Part shown: in pieces, positions 5,812 through 14,869 of the stretch
Layout of the letters: the number at the start of each line of letters is the position of its first letter
How positions within the stretch are numbered: position 1 is the stretch's first letter
IMG/VR virus record: IMGVR_UViG_3300025889_000180
Location: 1-49,665 of that record
DNA: 49,665 bases
Direction: 5' to 3' (one strand)
From: a virus
Notes under the pieces: model-generated
Database searches by the model: none
Told to the model about the DNA's origin: nothing
The model's input: the letters and a program-made list of their open reading frames with translations, nothing else
Made by a program: the position numbers and the translations under genes

Positions 5812-6117
5812 ATGAACCCTAAAGACACCCTCTTCTTTGCCGAAATGTATTCCCTCGTCAAGAAGATGGAGGAGACCATTGATGAGTTCGATATGAAAGA
5901 CAGAACTCTGGCGTCAATAGTCATAGGCGTTATTGATCATGACGCAATTGAAGACGGCGACGAGTCAGCTGAGATGAAAACAATGTACAGCTTTAATATA
6001 CAGAGCAGACATGAGTTAGACGCTCTTAAAGAAGTAATGGACAGCGCATATCAAGATGAAGACGACGAGATTGATCTTGATGACTTTTTAGGCGACTTGG
6101 GGATATCTTTAAATTGA
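5812..6117 (+). CDS. Acidic hypothetical protein
   Basis: The 101-aa product is very acidic, with an Asp/Glu-rich C-terminus (DEDDEIDLDDFLGDLG) and an N-terminal amphipathic helix. No family was recognised. It has its own promoter with a leader of about 19 nt and stands opposite the winged-helix regulator, so it may be that regulator's main target. Acidic small phage proteins can mimic DNA or act as adaptors, but nothing here proves it. Confidence 0.65.
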   Translation: MNPKDTLFFAEMYSLVKKMEETIDEFDMKDRTLASIVIGVIDHDAIEDGDESAEMKTMYSFNIQSRHELDALKEVMDSAYQDEDDEIDLDDFLGDLGISLN

Positions 6118-6149
6118 TATTATGTTAAAATTAAACAAATTAATTTTAT

Positions 6150-6386
6150 ATGGAAGGCTTAATCAGGAAAATAGTAGTCGGCAAAGATCCTAAAAACGGC
6201 ATGGCATATTACTCTGGCATGCGAGCTGGAAAGGGAGAGATTTGCGCAATTGTAATGGACGAAGAGCATTTGTTCCGTTATCAGAAAAAAAGATATTTAA
6301 TCTACATAGAATCAGAGGGCTCTACGATGCTTTGGAAGTCTATAGATTCTATGCCATGCATAATTGAATTTGATTTAAATTTTTAA
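6150..6386 (+). CDS. Hypothetical protein
   Basis: The 78-aa product is a compact, probably beta-rich protein (segments GEICAIVMDEEHLFRYQ and KRYLIYIESEG). No motif was recognised. It lies 32 nt after the acidic gene and 1 nt before the GroES-like gene, so the three are probably one transcript. Confidence 0.6.
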   Translation: MEGLIRKIVVGKDPKNGMAYYSGMRAGKGEICAIVMDEEHLFRYQKKRYLIYIESEGSTMLWKSIDSMPCIIEFDLNF

Positions 6387-6387
6387 A

Positions 6388-6972
6388 ATGGAAAGCTTAA
6401 ACTCTTTCATTGTCTACCTTGAAAAAAGGTATGACAACGAAATTGAAACCAAAGGAGGGCTAAAGCTCTACATAGAGACCAAGTTTGAACCCTTTAAAAA
6501 CAGAGTAAATGAAGGCAAAGTTGTTGCAGTTCCTGCAAAATATGAAACAGGCGTGGAAGTCGGGGACACCCTTTACTTCCATCATCTTGTTGTTTTGGCT
6601 GATGGTCAACCTCTTCCTGTTGATGATAATCATTATGTTGTATGTTATCATCCTGAGCATGCCATTAGTTCTCAAGCTATTGCTTACAAGTCTGAAAAGA
6701 CTGGCGAAATCCACCCTCTCTCTACCTGGTCAATTCTTCAACATGTTGAGCAAAAGAAAGAGATTAAATCGAACATTATTGAAGTTGTTGAGCTTAAAGA
6801 AAGGCAAGTCAAGAAAGCTAAGGTTGCTTTTGAAAACAATCACCTCAAAAAGCTAGGTGTTAAAAAAGGCGACATCGTAGGTATTCGAAAGGACTCTGAT
6901 TACTCTTTTAAGATAGACGGAGAGACTTTTTATCGTACTCGATTAGACGATCTATTGTATGTCGAAGCTTAA
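6388..6972 (+). CDS. GroES-like co-chaperonin with two domains
   Basis: The 194-aa product has two regions resembling the GroES fold. The first (residues 1-75) has FIVYLEKR..., a glycine-rich turn, GKVVAVP and VEVGDTLYFHH. The second (about 125-194) ends GVKKGDIVGIRKDSDYSFKIDGETFYRTRLDDLLYVE, close to the conserved GroES C-terminus (VGDIV...Y.....I.G.E....R..DLL..VE). GroES has about 97 residues, so this looks like a tandem duplication or a highly diverged pair. It would work with host GroEL to fold phage proteins such as the capsid, as T4 gp31 does. No GroEL partner is encoded here. Confidence 0.65.
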   Translation: MESLNSFIVYLEKRYDNEIETKGGLKLYIETKFEPFKNRVNEGKVVAVPAKYETGVEVGDTLYFHHLVVLADGQPLPVDDNHYVVCYHPEHAISSQAIAYKSEKTGEIHPLSTWSILQHVEQKKEIKSNIIEVVELKERQVKKAKVAFENNHLKKLGVKKGDIVGIRKDSDYSFKIDGETFYRTRLDDLLYVEA

Positions 6973-7249
6973 GTTTACAACTATAAGCGCTGCCGAACGA
7001 CTTATGGAGAGCATGGAGGTAGCTATAAACAATATGATCGAGGAGATTAAAAAACCCGTCGATCCAGAGGCTGGTGGCTCTGCTAGGAAGGCGGAGCTAC
7101 AGTCTATCAAGCAGACGGCTATAGACTGTAAAGAGTTACTGGTAGAGCGCCAGCGATTAGAACAAATGGTTAAAGATCTTAAGAACAATGGAGAAATCGA
7201 AGAAACAAAAGACTACTCAGGAGGATTTGCAGAAAGGTACTCAAAGTAG
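6959..7249 (+). CDS. Coiled-coil hypothetical protein
   Basis: The 96-aa product is mainly helical with heptad-like hydrophobic spacing (residues 10-85), suggesting a coiled coil. Its start overlaps the end of the GroES-like gene by 14 nt. No function was recognised. Confidence 0.6.
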   Translation: MSKLKFTTISAAERLMESMEVAINNMIEEIKKPVDPEAGGSARKAELQSIKQTAIDCKELLVERQRLEQMVKDLKNNGEIEETKDYSGGFAERYSK

Positions 7250-7337
7250 ACCTAGCGGGTTGATTTATTGGGACGACTATAACTTTAAACAGAACAACAC
7301 ACAAGAACTTGAAGAGATAGAATATACGCCTTCGTAG
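7188..7337 (+). CDS. Small ORF ending inside the tRNA gene, 49 aa
   Basis: An ATG at 7188, within the end of the coiled-coil gene, opens a 49-codon frame (MEKSKKQKTTQEDLQK...) whose TAG stop is bases 8-10 of the tRNA. The middle part (SGLIYWDDYNF) has a plausible hydrophobic cluster. Translation through the 5' edge of a tRNA would be unusual, so it may be spurious. It fits the habit of close overlaps here and fills an otherwise empty 78-nt gap. Confidence 0.4.
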   Translation: MEKSKKQKTTQEDLQKGTQSRPSGLIYWDDYNFKQNNTQELEEIEYTPS

Positions 7338-7401
7338 CTCAGCTGGATAGAGCAACAGCCTTCTAAGCTGTGGGTCACAGGTTCGAGTCCTGTCGAGGGT
7401 A
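7328..7401 (+). tRNA. tRNA-Arg (anticodon UCU)
   Basis: All four arms fold: acceptor GCCTTCG with CGAGGGT (one G-U at the end, one inside), D stem GCTC/GAGC, anticodon stem ACAGC/GCTGT with loop CTTCTAA (anticodon TCT at 7362-7364), and T stem ACAGG/CCTGT with loop TTCGAGT. CCA is not encoded. It reads AGA/AGG, and AGA is a frequent Arg codon in most late genes here, so the phage carries the tRNA that its own codon use needs. Confidence 0.95.
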
Positions 7402-7419
7402 CTAATTAAATTAAACAAC

Positions 7420-7608
7420 ATGCCAGACCTATATTGCCCTGAATGCGGTAAGGAACGCTTTGAGCGATCCCTTACTATGAAAGTAAAAGACGGAAGCACT
7501 TACTTCTTAGAAGGAGAGTGTGAGTGCGGAACCCAAATGAAATTATCCAATCCTAAGACGGGTGTGCCGTCTATTGGGAAGATGGATAAATTTGGAAGAA
7601 GTTATTGA
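7420..7608 (+). CDS. Zinc-ribbon protein
   Basis: The 62-aa product begins MPDLYCPECGKERF and later has GECECGTQM: a C-x2-C plus C-x-C pattern that can hold one zinc ion (C6, C9, C34, C36). It is followed, with a TGATG overlap, by the terminase gene. Small zinc-ribbon proteins before TerL may help packaging or DNA binding; the position also invites comparison with a small terminase subunit, but no such domain is visible. Confidence 0.65.
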   Translation: MPDLYCPECGKERFERSLTMKVKDGSTYFLEGECECGTQMKLSNPKTGVPSIGKMDKFGRSY

Positions 7609-9752
7609 TGTCCACCTTAATCGACATAAAAGGATATGAGACTAAGGGGATTAAGATCGACCCTAACGATACAGAGGGAGAAGTTATTGAGCTCCATGGG
7701 CTACTCGTGGTACTTCCAAAGAAACCACCCAGATCGCAGATTCTCTTCCATGACCTACCAAAGGCAATGCAGCTGTGGCAAAGGATACCTATGCCAGAGG
7801 AGTTGCAGCGGATACGCAGTATGGATGAGTGGCTCGAAAAGCCTTCCGAGTTTCGAAAGAAGTTTCATTCTTACATCGAACAGGAGTTTCAGCGTAGGCG
7901 TGACGGTGTTTGGTTTTACAATAATGGGGAACCTACGTATATTACAGGGAGACACTATATGTTTCTACAATGGTCTAAAATTGATGTCGGATATCCATCA
8001 TACCTCGCTTTCCAAAGAGAGATCTTTCTCCACCTGGCTGCTTGCGAAGCTGATCCCCGTTGTTTCGGTCAGCTTTATACTAAGTGTCGTCGTTCTGGCT
8101 ACACTAATATATGTTCTGCTGTACTTGTGGATGAAGCTAGTCAAGTTAAAGAAAAGCTTCTTGGCATTCAATCGAAAACTGGTAAAGACGCCCAGGAGAA
8201 CATTTTCATGAAGAAGGTGGTCTCTATCTTTAGAGGCTACCCATTCTTTTTTAAACCTATACAAGACGGTACGACAAACCCGCGTATGGAACTGGCGTTT
8301 CGTGAGCCATCAAAAAGGATCACGAAAAACAACAAGACCTCGCAGCATGGAGATGCCCTTAACAGCGGGATAAACTGGAAGAACACCACGAATAACGCAT
8401 ACGACGGCGAGAAACTACATATGTTGTATCTCGATGAGGCTGGCAAGTGGGAGAAACCTAGTGATATCAGAGAAGCCTGGAGGATAGAAAGAACGTGTCT
8501 TATCGTTGGTAAAAAAATTGTAGGGAAGGCTCTTGTAGGGAGTACGGTAAACCCTATGGATAAAGGAGGGGAAGAGTACAGAGACCTCTGGAAAGACTCA
8601 GATCCAAACGAACGCAACAACAACGGAAGAACCAGGTCTGGCCTGTACAGGATATTTATTCCAGCTTATGAAGCTCTAGAGGGGTTTTTTGATAGGTATG
8701 GAAACCCAGTCATCGACGATCCTTCCGAAAGCGTACACATACATGGTGACGTAATAGGTATTGACGGTCTTGCTATTGATATGGGGAGCCGTAAGTATTT
8801 AAAAAACGAGCGACATTCCTTTAAAGACGACCCTTCTGAACTTAATGAGATCATCAGGCAGTTTCCGTTTACCGAAGATGAAGCATTCAGGGACAGCATT
8901 GAGGGTAGTTTATTCAATATCGGAAAGATATATCAGCAGATAGAACACAACGATAATATATACCCCAATCCAGTAGTAAGAGGCAATTTTGTTTGGCGAA
9001 CAAAAGACGAAGAGGCTGTTTTCTCCCCAGACCCTAATGGAAGGTTTTTTGTGGCTTGGCTTCCGCCAGACCACCTTAGAAACATAAAAAAGGACGATAA
9101 AGGAAAAAAGATAGCCCCAAATGCTCATATAGGCGTTGGAGGTGTTGACTCCTACGACCTTGACGCTACGGTGGACGGAAGGGGCTCTAAAGGAGCTTTA
9201 CACATGTACAACAAGTTCAACATGGACGTCCCTGGAAATATGTTCGTGGTAGAGTATGCTTCACGCCCAGATCTAGCTAGCATCTTCTATGAGGATGTAC
9301 TTATGTGTGCTTTCTTTTATGGTTACCCTATACTTATAGAGAACAACAAGTACGGTATCGCAAGATACTTTGAATCAAGGGGTTACGACGGTTACTTAAT
9401 GGACCGTCCAGACTTCTTAAAGAATCCTAACTCTTCTACTAACGTTAGGACAAAAGGCATCCCTTCTAACTCTCAGGATGTTATCCAGGCTCACGCCCAT
9501 GCTATAGAGGCATATATCCACGATCACGTAGGTATTAACCCAGAAAACGGCGAAATCGGTAAGATGCTTTTTAATAGGACTCTAGAAGATTGGATAGGTT
9601 ACAAGATAGATAAAAGAACTAAGTTTGACTTGACTATTAGTTCTGGTCTGGCCCTTTTAGCAGCTCAGAAATCAAAGAAAGAAAAACCAGTATCTACCTT
9701 TAACGATAAGAAGTTTTTTAGGACTTTTAAGCCAAAAGCTTGGCACTCCTAG
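7608..9752 (+). CDS. terL: Terminase large subunit
   Basis: The 714-aa product is the ATPase-nuclease motor that packages DNA into the prohead. A degenerate Walker A-like segment is near residues 157-168 (YTKCRRSGYTNI), a Walker B at about 271-278 (MLYLDEAG), and an RNase H-like nuclease domain begins near 508 (GVGGVDSYDLDAT), followed by a second acidic motif near 575 (ILIENNKYG). The ATG at 7608 overlaps the previous stop (TGATG) and is preferred over the TTG one codon earlier. The portal gene follows after a promoter. Confidence 0.93.
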   Translation: MSTLIDIKGYETKGIKIDPNDTEGEVIELHGLLVVLPKKPPRSQILFHDLPKAMQLWQRIPMPEELQRIRSMDEWLEKPSEFRKKFHSYIEQEFQRRRDGVWFYNNGEPTYITGRHYMFLQWSKIDVGYPSYLAFQREIFLHLAACEADPRCFGQLYTKCRRSGYTNICSAVLVDEASQVKEKLLGIQSKTGKDAQENIFMKKVVSIFRGYPFFFKPIQDGTTNPRMELAFREPSKRITKNNKTSQHGDALNSGINWKNTTNNAYDGEKLHMLYLDEAGKWEKPSDIREAWRIERTCLIVGKKIVGKALVGSTVNPMDKGGEEYRDLWKDSDPNERNNNGRTRSGLYRIFIPAYEALEGFFDRYGNPVIDDPSESVHIHGDVIGIDGLAIDMGSRKYLKNERHSFKDDPSELNEIIRQFPFTEDEAFRDSIEGSLFNIGKIYQQIEHNDNIYPNPVVRGNFVWRTKDEEAVFSPDPNGRFFVAWLPPDHLRNIKKDDKGKKIAPNAHIGVGGVDSYDLDATVDGRGSKGALHMYNKFNMDVPGNMFVVEYASRPDLASIFYEDVLMCAFFYGYPILIENNKYGIARYFESRGYDGYLMDRPDFLKNPNSSTNVRTKGIPSNSQDVIQAHAHAIEAYIHDHVGINPENGEIGKMLFNRTLEDWIGYKIDKRTKFDLTISSGLALLAAQKSKKEKPVSTFNDKKFFRTFKPKAWHS

Positions 9753-9758
9753 TTTTAC

Positions 9759-9784
9759 TATATTTGCATTGAGTTAAAAAACTC
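9759..9784 (+). promoter_or_regulatory. Promoter TATATTTG with hairpin leader before the portal gene
   Basis: A perfect -7 box at 9759-9766 is followed by a leader of about 30 nt with a hairpin GAGTT-AAAA-AACTC (9771-9784). It is unlike the leaderless promoters, and the hairpin may affect translation of the portal protein. Confidence 0.6.
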
Positions 9785-9796
9785 TACTCATTGCAG

Positions 9797-12226
9797 ATGT
9801 ACAATAAAGATAAAAATTCATCTACTTTTCCAGATCCTTTCTGTACTTCAGAGGAAAAAAGGTCAAAAGATTATGGGCTTAAATATGCTAAGTCTATATA
9901 TTCTCAATGGGGAAAAATAGATCAAGATGGCTCTAGTTATAAAAACAGGAGAAACACCTTTGAAAGAAACAGGAAGTACGCAAACGGAACTCAAGACACG
10001 TCTATATATAGGTCGCTTCTTACTTCTTTGGATCCTAATAACGGTGATGGAAGTATGCTTAACCTGGATTTTACACCAGTGCCCATCCTTCCTAAATTCG
10101 TAAGGATCGTAGTAAATAAAATTCTTTCTTTAAACCCATATCCTAACTTAGAAGCTGTAGACCCTCTGTCTTCTAGTGAGAAAGATTTAGAAAGAAAAAA
10201 GATAGAATATGCTGTAAAAGCTAAAAAAGCCCTTACTGGAATTAATGAAAAGCTTGGTGTTCAAATTGCTGGACCAACAGAAAATATACCAGAAAGTTTA
10301 GAAGAGGCTGAAATTTTTATAGGCAACAACATTAAATCTAATTCTGAAATTGCAGCTCAGATTGCCACAAGCCTGACCCTAGAGTGGAATAGTTTTAATG
10401 ACAATATTCTGAGAAGGTGTGTAAACGACCTGACCGTATTAGGTATGGCCGTTGTAAAAAGAAGCAATGATCCAGAATACGGCATAAAAACAGACTATAT
10501 AGACCCAGCTTCGTTTATTCATAGCTATACTGAAGACCCAAACTTTGAAGATATAGTGTATGCTGGTCACGTAAAGTACTTAACTATTAGCGAGTTAAAA
10601 AGATTAGCTGGCGATCAATTCACCGACGAAGATTATAAAAAAATTGCCCAGTCTGCTCAAAAAAGATACGGATATAATAGCGATAAGTTAAATCAGTCTG
10701 CCTATGATCAAATGTCTAATTCTATGACTCGTGGATTCGATGAGTATAGAGTTGGAATTCTTGACTTCGAGTTTTTATCTGTTGACACTGAATACTTTGA
10801 ATCAAAAGAAAGCAGATTTGGCAATGTTGGGTTTTATCCCAAAGGAGAAGTTTATAAAACTCCTAAAAACTCTGTTTTTAATAGAGAGGTTCAAAAACTT
10901 GAAAACGCTTGCGTTTATGGAGGCTCTTACATTTTAGGTACCGAATTTATTTTCGATTACGGAAAGAAAACAAACATCCCTAAAAACGTTCATGATATAA
11001 CTCGGACCAACATGTCTTACTCTGTTTGTGCTACAAACTTTTTAGACATGATTCCAAAGTCCATGGTTGACAGCTGTATTGGTTTTGCAGATCAACTCCA
11101 GTTAACCCACCTTAAGATTCAGCAATCTGTAGCTAAAGCAAAGCCAGACGGTATAATCATTGATATTGAAGGTCTTGAAAATGTTCAGCTCGGAAAAGGT
11201 GGAGAGCTACAACCATTGGATCTTCACGACATCTATGAACAAACTGGTGTTTTTTATTACAGAAGTAAAAATCCAGAGGGGGGCTTTCAGAACCCTCCAA
11301 TTAGAGAGATAAACAATAGTATCAGAAACATTAATGAGCTTATTGGTTTGTACAACCATTACCTTAGAATGATTCGTGATGCTACTGGCATTAACGAGGT
11401 TATGGATGCCTCTTCACCAAAGTCAGATGCTCTAGTTGGCGTTCAGCAACAAGCTCTTGCGGCTGCCAATAATGCTATATATGACATTACAAACTCCTCT
11501 ATGATTTTGTATAAAAAGGTCTGTAGCGACATTGTAAAATGCATTCAGATTATTCATCCTGATTCTGTTCTATATCGCATTTACCAAAATGCTATAGGAA
11601 AAGAAAATATGAAGGTTTTAACCTCATTCAAGGATTTGGCTATGTATAACTTTGGTGTTCGCGTAGTGAAAGAGATGGAGGATTCTGAAAGACAATACTT
11701 AGAGCAAAACATTCAAATTGCTTTGTCTCAAAAAGAAATAGACTTAGAAGACGCTGTTGCTGTTCGTCAGTTAAAAGACATTAACCAAGCTGAAAGACTT
11801 TTAATTGTTAGGAGAAAGAAAAGAATTGCTCAGCAGCAGCAAATCGCAATGCAGAATTCACAGCAACAAGCTCAGATTCAACAACAGTCGGCTCAGGCAT
11901 CTTCTCAGGCCAGACAGCAGGAAATGCAAATGGAAGCTCAGCTAAAATCTCAAGAATTGCAATTAAAGGCGCAGCTTGAAGCCCAGCTTGAGCAAGTAAA
12001 ACACGGGTTTAGAAAAGAGATAGAGATAATTAAAGCTCAAGCCCTTTTAGGTGTTAGGTCTGATGATCAACAATTTAAGGAAAAACTCGAAACCTTAAAG
12101 GAAGATCGAAAAGATGATCGCGTTAAAAAACAAACAATAGAGCAGAGCAAGCTAATATCTCAAAGACAAGGGGAAAGAGGGGAGCTTCAGGATAATAGCA
12201 CTATATCACCAGAAATATTATTGTAA
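9797..12226 (+). CDS. Portal protein
   Basis: The 809-aa product forms the ring at the capsid vertex through which DNA passes. It is recognised by size, by position directly after TerL, and by the conserved helical region around residues 520-570 (NELIGLYNHYLRMIRDATGINEV, then SPKSDALVGVQQQA). The C-terminal 130 residues are Gln-rich and form a predicted coiled coil, as in barrel-bearing portals of podoviruses. The ATG at 9797 is preferred over a TTG two codons earlier. It is followed by the first tail-fibre gene after 1 nt. Confidence 0.88.
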   Translation: MYNKDKNSSTFPDPFCTSEEKRSKDYGLKYAKSIYSQWGKIDQDGSSYKNRRNTFERNRKYANGTQDTSIYRSLLTSLDPNNGDGSMLNLDFTPVPILPKFVRIVVNKILSLNPYPNLEAVDPLSSSEKDLERKKIEYAVKAKKALTGINEKLGVQIAGPTENIPESLEEAEIFIGNNIKSNSEIAAQIATSLTLEWNSFNDNILRRCVNDLTVLGMAVVKRSNDPEYGIKTDYIDPASFIHSYTEDPNFEDIVYAGHVKYLTISELKRLAGDQFTDEDYKKIAQSAQKRYGYNSDKLNQSAYDQMSNSMTRGFDEYRVGILDFEFLSVDTEYFESKESRFGNVGFYPKGEVYKTPKNSVFNREVQKLENACVYGGSYILGTEFIFDYGKKTNIPKNVHDITRTNMSYSVCATNFLDMIPKSMVDSCIGFADQLQLTHLKIQQSVAKAKPDGIIIDIEGLENVQLGKGGELQPLDLHDIYEQTGVFYYRSKNPEGGFQNPPIREINNSIRNINELIGLYNHYLRMIRDATGINEVMDASSPKSDALVGVQQQALAAANNAIYDITNSSMILYKKVCSDIVKCIQIIHPDSVLYRIYQNAIGKENMKVLTSFKDLAMYNFGVRVVKEMEDSERQYLEQNIQIALSQKEIDLEDAVAVRQLKDINQAERLLIVRRKKRIAQQQQIAMQNSQQQAQIQQQSAQASSQARQQEMQMEAQLKSQELQLKAQLEAQLEQVKHGFRKEIEIIKAQALLGVRSDDQQFKEKLETLKEDRKDDRVKKQTIEQSKLISQRQGERGELQDNSTISPEILL

Positions 12227-12227
12227 G

Positions 12228-12626
12228 ATGGCTACAACTATAAATTTAGACACGTCTCAAAGGGTGGACATAATTTGTAAAAAAGGAGATACATTTTCTT
12301 TAAGGCTTACGGTAACAGATTCTAGTGGCGCCGCCAATTTTGCTGTCGGGGATGTTTTTCTGATGGAAGTAAGAGATTCCGATACTGGAGACCCTGTATC
12401 TAACAGAGAAAATCCAGCTGTTAATTTTTCTATTACAGTAACGGCAGACTCTGACGACGTTACCGCAAAGTATGTTGATCTCACTTTGGCCGCCACTACA
12501 ATGAAAACCATGCCTTCTGGCTTGTATGTGTATGACGTCGAGCAAAAAACAACTTCAGGCGTGGTATCCACTTTAATTTATGGTACACTCAAGGTAAACG
12601 AAGATATTTCTGAAACAGTCTCTTAA
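12228..12626 (+). CDS. Tail appendage/baseplate-like protein (BppU-N-like)
   Basis: The 132-aa product is beta-rich and resembles the N-terminal domains that attach receptor-binding proteins to tails: a start with DxxxGDTFSLRLTVTD, then DVFLMEVRDSDTGDP and a C-terminal YVYDVEQKTTSGVVSTLIYGTLKV. The likeness to BppU_N is by pattern only. It sits between portal and fibre genes, so an adaptor role is likely. Confidence 0.55.
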   Translation: MATTINLDTSQRVDIICKKGDTFSLRLTVTDSSGAANFAVGDVFLMEVRDSDTGDPVSNRENPAVNFSITVTADSDDVTAKYVDLTLAATTMKTMPSGLYVYDVEQKTTSGVVSTLIYGTLKVNEDISETVS

Positions 12627-12635
12627 AGATGTGCC

Positions 12636-14324
12636 ATGCCAGTAAGCGTATCCCAACCATCAAAGATTGCTGTATCAAGCTCTAACGGAGGAGTAATAAA
12701 TATCTCTGTCGTTGCCTCCGAGGAGACCAAGGTGGTTTCCCTTACGACTGCTGCTGCCAACAACGTTTCTATTGCTGGAGCTATTGGTGCGGGGCCCGCT
12801 GGCGCTACAGGTCCGCAAGGACCACAGGGGGAGACTGGACCTGCGGGTGCGGCTGGTCAGGGCTTACCCACAGGCGGTGTTGAGAAACAGGTCATCTTTA
12901 AGCAGAGCGAAACTGATTACGACACAGATTGGGGCTATGTTGAATCTGTATACCTTCAAGTTCAAAACGATGAGGGTAGTACTCTTCCTGCTGGGACACC
13001 AGTTTATGCAAAAGGTATTCAAGGCAACAGTATACTGATAGGAAGAGCTGATGCTGACGACTCTTCTAAGATGCCAGCTATCGGAGTATTACTTGAAGAA
13101 ACTACAAATGGCTCTTCAGCCGAAATCATCACAGCTGGTCTGTTCAACAAAACAGTGAGTGGGCTGACTGGAGTTAGCGTAGGAGACACTGTGTTTGTTA
13201 GCAATACTGGCACCCTGACCACAATAAAGCCTACTGGGGCTTCCGATCTATTGCAGAACATAGGTATTGTTCTTCAAACCAACGGGAGCAACATCCAGAA
13301 GATGAAGGTGTCTGCTATTGACAGAACAAATGACATCCCCAACCTTGCTAGCGGAACCTTCTTTCTTGGCGGGGCTACTGGTCAGATATCTCCATATACC
13401 CTGCCTATCTCTGATGGAACCAACGGTCAGGCATTGGTTACTAACGGAAACGGCGCTTTGTCTTTCGGTGATGTAGATTCTGTCTTGACTTCTGGTATTA
13501 CGATCTCCAACAACAACAATGCATTCTCGCACATGACGTCTCCTATCTCTGCTGGTACCTCAGTTGAGGCCATCTTGAGAGACATGCTTGAGAAGTACAA
13601 CATTACTACGATAACCTTGAACGCTGTTAAAGCAGCTTATCAGAATACCGATGGTAGCTACCCAGCAACTGCAAACAAGAGCAGCTTTGAGACTCTTGAG
13701 GTTGGTCGAGGGGTGAAGTCAGACGGGTTTAGTTTCAGTATTGCAAACACAAGTCAAACTTCGGACAACTCTGTTTTGTTCCAGATTGACGGAAGCACAG
13801 TTGTTTCTGGAGTTTCTGAAACAGGTTCTCCAGCTACATACACCGCTAACACCTTGGACCCTGGCACTGTTGGCTCCAAACAGTATGTGGTCAAGGCTAC
13901 CGACAACGGTTCTGGAACTAACTATACTATTGACAATTCTAAGTCTGTCACTTGGAGGTATTTGGCCCGCCTCGGCACGGCAACAACCAATAGCATCACG
14001 GGTGTTCAAGCTGCTCAGAACCTGTATGACAGCGGTCTCACAGAGATGGACAGCGATCTCAACTCTGGGTCTACGTGGACTAATGCTCGAACCGACTCGA
14101 ACTCCAATAGCCAGAACAATTACACTTATATAGTATTCCCAGCTACTTGGGGAGATTTGCAAGGTGTTGTTCAAGATCTTTCGCTTCCAGTGCTTGGCGC
14201 GTTTACTGACCTTGGTGACTTTACAATAAATAATCAGTACGGGGTGTCAATCTCGTATAGTTTTTACGTTTCCAATCAGACAGCTGCTTTTGCTGATAAC
14301 ACCCGACTAGACATAACCTTCTAA
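12636..14324 (+). CDS. Tail-fibre protein with collagen-like repeat
   Basis: The 562-aa product has a short beta-rich N-terminus, a collagen-like Gly-x-y tract at about residues 53-75 (GPAGATGPQGPQGETGPAG), a domain around 105-230 rich in GDTVFVSNTG-type beta turns, and a C-terminal Ser/Thr/Asn-rich domain of about 250 residues probably involved in receptor binding. Collagen-like triplets trimerise fibres in many phages. It is one of five consecutive fibre or appendage genes. Confidence 0.8.
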   Translation: MPVSVSQPSKIAVSSSNGGVINISVVASEETKVVSLTTAAANNVSIAGAIGAGPAGATGPQGPQGETGPAGAAGQGLPTGGVEKQVIFKQSETDYDTDWGYVESVYLQVQNDEGSTLPAGTPVYAKGIQGNSILIGRADADDSSKMPAIGVLLEETTNGSSAEIITAGLFNKTVSGLTGVSVGDTVFVSNTGTLTTIKPTGASDLLQNIGIVLQTNGSNIQKMKVSAIDRTNDIPNLASGTFFLGGATGQISPYTLPISDGTNGQALVTNGNGALSFGDVDSVLTSGITISNNNNAFSHMTSPISAGTSVEAILRDMLEKYNITTITLNAVKAAYQNTDGSYPATANKSSFETLEVGRGVKSDGFSFSIANTSQTSDNSVLFQIDGSTVVSGVSETGSPATYTANTLDPGTVGSKQYVVKATDNGSGTNYTIDNSKSVTWRYLARLGTATTNSITGVQAAQNLYDSGLTEMDSDLNSGSTWTNARTDSNSNSQNNYTYIVFPATWGDLQGVVQDLSLPVLGAFTDLGDFTINNQYGVSISYSFYVSNQTAAFADNTRLDITF

Positions 14325-14326
14325 CC

Positions 14327-14812
14327 ATGGCAATTAAGTATCCTGATTATTTACAGAACAATAACCCAAATGCAGTTCTCATTGATGCTACTGAGAATCA
14401 GACTAAGGGTTTTGGTTTCTTTGACACTACTGGTGACAGAGACAACCTTGCTTCTGCTCTTCAGGTAGACGGGTATCTAGCCATTGTTGGAACGACCACA
14501 CTAACAGCCTATATATATCAGGGAGGGACCTGGACCGATGCAAACAACTGGGTTGAGATAGGAGGCGCTGGATTAGAGAACGTAGTAGAAGATACAACGC
14601 CTCAGCTTGGCGGCAACCTTGACGTTCAGTCAAACTCTTTGTTTACTAGCGTTACGGACGGAAACGTCACGATTACGCCAAACGGTACAGGGTATATTGA
14701 TCTCGACGGTGCTATTCACTTCAAGAGGTTTACTTCTCCTCCAACTGCGTTTGATGGAGGGATGTACGCTGATAATCAGAACAACCTTTACTTCGGAGTT
14801 AATGATGATTAA
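14327..14812 (+). CDS. Tail-fibre-associated protein
   Basis: The 161-aa product starts MAIKYPDYLQNNNPNAVLID and ends with a beta-helix-like segment (TPQLGGNLDVQSNSLFTSVT) of the kind found in fibre shafts of marine phages. It lies 2 nt after the collagen-like fibre gene. A short fibre or a fibre chaperone/adaptor are both possible. Confidence 0.65.
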   Translation: MAIKYPDYLQNNNPNAVLIDATENQTKGFGFFDTTGDRDNLASALQVDGYLAIVGTTTLTAYIYQGGTWTDANNWVEIGGAGLENVVEDTTPQLGGNLDVQSNSLFTSVTDGNVTITPNGTGYIDLDGAIHFKRFTSPPTAFDGGMYADNQNNLYFGVNDD

Positions 14813-14820
14813 AAAGTTTG

Positions 14821-14828
14821 TATATTTG
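14821..14828 (+). promoter_or_regulatory. Promoter TATATTTG, long leader
   Basis: A perfect -7 box is followed by a 41-nt leader that contains the palindrome CTTTTCGAAAAG (14835-14846). It drives the fibre gene at 14870. Confidence 0.6.
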
Positions 14829-14869
14829 CATCAACTTTTCGAAAAGAACAACATTAAAAACAAACACTC

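Noticed and set aside
7179-7499. Minus-strand frame over the tRNA
   Set aside because: Runs through the tRNA and two sense genes; its sequence around the tRNA is a commonly seen spurious translation.
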